Of a stretch of 64,000 nucleotides of DNA, positions 61,794 to 64,000 are shown piece by piece. The notes beneath the pieces are model-generated. The model worked only from the letters and a program-made list of their open reading frames with translations. It did not search any database and was not told the DNA's origin. This DNA comes from Desulfosarcina alkanivorans. Lineage in GTDB: Bacteria; Desulfobacterota; Desulfobacteria; Desulfobacterales; Desulfosarcinaceae. The translations under genes and the position numbers were made by a program. Position 1 is the stretch's first letter, and each line of letters begins with the position of its first letter. Location of the stretch: the NCBI RefSeq assembly GCF_009688945.1, contig NZ_AP021874.1:868001-932000 (forward strand). The letters are read 5' to 3'.

Positions 61794-63110
61794 ATGGTTA
61801 CCGACATGCAACACCTTACGGAAGACGCAAAAGCGATCCTTCTCTTATGCGGTCGTTTCAACAGCGATAAAAACACCAAGGCGGAAAAGCCGCTGAGTTT
61901 GGGAGAGTACAATCGATTGGCCGACTGGATGGTGAAGGGCAAGCTGCGGCCGGCCGATTTGCTGAAATCGCCTCCCGATACGGAGACATTGGGCGCAACA
62001 GTAAAAATCGACGCTTTGCGAATTCAGGGGCTTCTCTCACGGGGGGCTGCCATGGCCCTGGCCGTTGAAAAATGGAGCCACAGCGGCATCTGGATCGTTT
62101 GTCGCAGCGATGCACAGTATCCTTCGCGCCTGAAAAAACATTTAAAGCGCCAGGCGCCGCCGGTTTTGTTCGGCGTGGGAGATATCGGTTTGCTGAGCCC
62201 GGGTGGTCTTGCGATTGTCGGGTCGCGCAACGTGGACGACGAGGGTGAGGCCTTTACCCGCAAGGTAGCCCGAGCTTGTGTGGACGCTGACATGGCAGTG
62301 GTTTCCGGAGGTGCCCGGGGGGTGGACCAGGTGGCCATGTTATCCGCCTTGGCAGCCGGTGGCAAGGCCGTTGGCATTTTGGCGGACAGCCTGCAGAAAG
62401 CCGCACTGGCGGGAAAATACCGGCAAGCCATTCGGGAGAAACGATTGGTGTTGGTGTCTCCATTTCATCCCGGTTCCCGTTTCAATGTGGGCAACGCCAT
62501 GGGGCGCAATAAGTATATTTATGCGCTTGCCGATTTTGCGCTGATCATCAGTGCGGAAATCAAAAAGGGCGGTACCTGGGCCGGCGCCACGGAAGAATTG
62601 AAACGCGAGGAACGCCGACCGGTATTTGTGCGCACAGGCAAAGGCGTGCCGCCAGGCAATCCAGCACTGCTTGAGATGGGGGCTCAACCCTTTCCCGAGC
62701 CTCCATGGAAGGGCGATGTAAAAAATTTGCTCGCGGAAGCCGAGCCACCTGTTCCAGGTGTCCGAAAACCATCGCAGCGATCTCTTTTTGGCGGTGAAAG
62801 ACGATCGGCAGCGGTAGCCATGGTCAAAGAGGAACCGGCTGCCTTTAAAGAGGCCCCTGAAAAAACAGGGATATCGCCGATCGCTGCTGCAGCCGATGGC
62901 GAGTCTGAGCCAAGGCTTAGCATTTACGATGCGGCTCTGCCGGTTTTGCTGGCTGCCATGGAAAACTGGATATCCTCGGCGGATCTGGCCGGGAAACTGG
63001 ATGTGCGTAAGGGACAATTGGATGACTGGCTGAAACGGGCCGTGGAAGAGGGTGTTATTGAAAAAAAGACGCGTCCGGTTCGTTTTCGTAGAAAACAGGA
63101 AACGCAATGA
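61794..63110 (+). CDS. DprA/Smf-like DNA-processing protein
   Basis: 438 residues. N-terminal helical region (1-115), Rossmann-like DprA core (about 120-300): LLSPGGLAIVGSRNVDDEGEAFTRKVA, MAVVSGGARGVDQVAMLSALAAGGKAVGIL, ending NPALLEMGAQPFPEPPW. A long acidic linker (about 310-385) leads to a C-terminal winged helix (AALPVLLAAMENWISSADLAGKLDVRKGQLDDWLKR). DprA binds single-stranded DNA and loads RecA in natural transformation. Here it is coupled to a RecQ-like gene and followed by a helicase gene, so defence or repair is as likely as competence. Confidence 0.9.
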   Translation: MVTDMQHLTEDAKAILLLCGRFNSDKNTKAEKPLSLGEYNRLADWMVKGKLRPADLLKSPPDTETLGATVKIDALRIQGLLSRGAAMALAVEKWSHSGIWIVCRSDAQYPSRLKKHLKRQAPPVLFGVGDIGLLSPGGLAIVGSRNVDDEGEAFTRKVARACVDADMAVVSGGARGVDQVAMLSALAAGGKAVGILADSLQKAALAGKYRQAIREKRLVLVSPFHPGSRFNVGNAMGRNKYIYALADFALIISAEIKKGGTWAGATEELKREERRPVFVRTGKGVPPGNPALLEMGAQPFPEPPWKGDVKNLLAEAEPPVPGVRKPSQRSLFGGERRSAAVAMVKEEPAAFKEAPEKTGISPIAAAADGESEPRLSIYDAALPVLLAAMENWISSADLAGKLDVRKGQLDDWLKRAVEEGVIEKKTRPVRFRRKQETQ

Positions 63111-63309
63111 AGATACAAAACTATTTTTGAAGTGGGGACGCCGCACCAACACTAAGAAATGAAAAAAAAGGCCTAAAAAGAGGGGCCATATCGGGAATAG
63201 TGGTCTCACGCAAAGCCGCGAAGAATGCTAAGAAAAAGAAAATGGATACCCATCCTATAGGTTTCTTTTGTTGGATAGCCACGATGAGGTAATTGCAGGA
63301 GAATATAAC
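63111..63309. other. Spacer between dprA-like and helicase genes
   Basis: 199 bases; holds a copy of the CGCAAAG-type intergenic tract (about 63208-63240) and a piece like the island repeat (AAAAAAAAGGCCTAAAAAG, about 63160-63180). The downstream gene has its own AGGAG ribosome-binding site. Confidence 0.5.
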
Positions 63310-64000
63310 ATGGATTTGAATGCCGAACAGAAACGCATCGCAACATTGGAACCCAAAGGACACCAGCTACTGAAAGGTGTTGCGGGATCGGGGAAAACGT
63401 CCGTGGGGCTTTACCGGGTCCATTTTCTGTTGAACAACTATTGTTTTGGCAAAGATGACGCTATCCTCCTGGCGACTTACAATCGCACACTGATCAAATA
63501 CATGGCTTATCTCTACGGGAAGATGGCGGAATCCGAGCAAGGTGAGTTGTCGACGCTTTTTGACACACCAAACAGAAAAGTCGACATCAAGACCGTTGAT
63601 AGTCTGATGGTAAACCATTTCGATGCGCACGCAGCTGAACATAAAGAAAAGTTTCAACTGGGTCTGCCTCAAAACAAGAGCTATCAGATTATCAGCGAGG
63701 GGATTACAAAGCTCAAAAAAAATTTCCCGGACGTCGGTATCCTGAATCAGAAAAATACCGGGTTTCTGTTGCAGGAGATCAACTGGATAAAAGACTGCCT
63801 GTACCTTGAAGAAGAGGAATATCAAGGGGCTGATCGAAAAGGAATGGTTAAATCCCAAGCCGAAAACAAGCCGCAACGCCTTCAAAAGAATTCCCCTACC
63901 CGAAAAGCCATCTTTGAACTGATGCGGTTTTATGACCAGGCACTTCGCAAGATGGGCAAAATTTCCTTCAGCGGCATGCGCATCAGGGCGCTGGAGCAGG
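63310..64000 (+). CDS. UvrD/REP-like superfamily 1 helicase, N-terminal part (runs off the window)
   Basis: At least 230 residues; ATG at 63310 with GCAGGAGAATATAAC upstream. Begins MDLNAEQKRIATLEPKGHQL, then Walker A KGVAGSGKTSVGLYRVHFLL (about 22-40) and motif Ia LLATYNRTLIKYM, KTVDSLMVNHF. These are the first motifs of UvrD-like (superfamily 1) DNA helicases. The charged insertion around 150-200 is not recognised. Third gene of the RecQ-DprA group; its C-terminal part may carry a nuclease, but that lies outside. Confidence 0.85.
   Translation, partial: MDLNAEQKRIATLEPKGHQLLKGVAGSGKTSVGLYRVHFLLNNYCFGKDDAILLATYNRTLIKYMAYLYGKMAESEQGELSTLFDTPNRKVDIKTVDSLMVNHFDAHAAEHKEKFQLGLPQNKSYQIISEGITKLKKNFPDVGILNQKNTGFLLQEINWIKDCLYLEEEEYQGADRKGMVKSQAENKPQRLQKNSPTRKAIFELMRFYDQALRKMGKISFSGMRIRALEQ

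Overview
The window looks like a chromosomal segment of a sulfate-reducing deltaproteobacterium of the Desulfobacterales / Desulfosarcina kind. This is an inference from gene content (tungsten aldehyde:ferredoxin oxidoreductase, Na+/alanine symporter, many c-di-GMP and PilZ proteins, FmdB zinc ribbons, host-attachment family protein), from moderately high GC in the conserved genes, and from the abundance of IS elements and a group II intron. No search was possible, so the genus is not established.

Region 1 (1-17.6 kb) is ordinary chromosome. It carries a dihydrouridine synthase end, a single-domain response regulator, a GAF-LuxR regulator, two lipoproteins, a SMUG-type uracil-DNA glycosylase, a DAHP synthase preceded by a Trp-rich leader peptide and an attenuator, TypA/BipA, a 3-hydroxyacyl-CoA dehydrogenase, PilZ, DnaJ-like and ribosome-hibernation proteins, an HDOD protein, a RibD/DHFR-like reductase, a 3-hydroxyisobutyrate-dehydrogenase-like enzyme, tRNA-Pro(CGG), purA, tadA and tRNA-Arg(ACG). 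The last two are an enzyme and its known RNA substrate, lying next to each other.

Region 2 (17.6-25.8 kb), just downstream of tRNA-Arg, is AT-richer and gene-poor. It has a gene cut in two by a complete IS66 element (the 8-bp target duplication is visible and the reading frame is restored when the element is removed), a methyltransferase, an exported ankyrin protein, a membrane-anchored unknown and a tiny exported Cys peptide.

Region 3 (25.8-39.3 kb) returns to GC-rich sequence: an MFS transporter, an omptin protease, a tandem HD protein, an AGCS symporter, an aldehyde:ferredoxin oxidoreductase, LuxR and TetR regulators and a host-attachment family protein. Scattered among them are three copies of an apparently uncharacterised cassette: a 47-bp conserved upstream box, a 44-residue acidic peptide with an EF-hand-like loop and a C-x8-C motif, then a second tiny protein and a terminator.

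Region 4 (39.3-49.8 kb) is a pile-up of mobile DNA and decayed genes: an IS701-like element with a frameshifted transposase, a perfect 23-bp hairpin followed directly by a group II intron, and, inside that intron, an IS200-like element and a four-gene DDE/ExeA/DUF6431 transposon. Beyond these lie fragments of a HigA antitoxin, of a second luxR-tetR pair and of an AlbA-type ATP-binding regulator.

Region 5 (48.8 kb to the end) is a defence island: an AbiEii-associated-type regulator, McrB-McrC, a nuclease-DUF2075 ATPase, a PD-(D/E)XK protein, a frameshifted sulfur-binding-domain restriction enzyme remnant, a NYN-OST-HTH RNase-like protein, and a RecQ-phosphoribosyltransferase / DprA / UvrD-like helicase operon that runs off the window. 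Four copies of an undescribed ~70-bp intergenic repeat punctuate this island.
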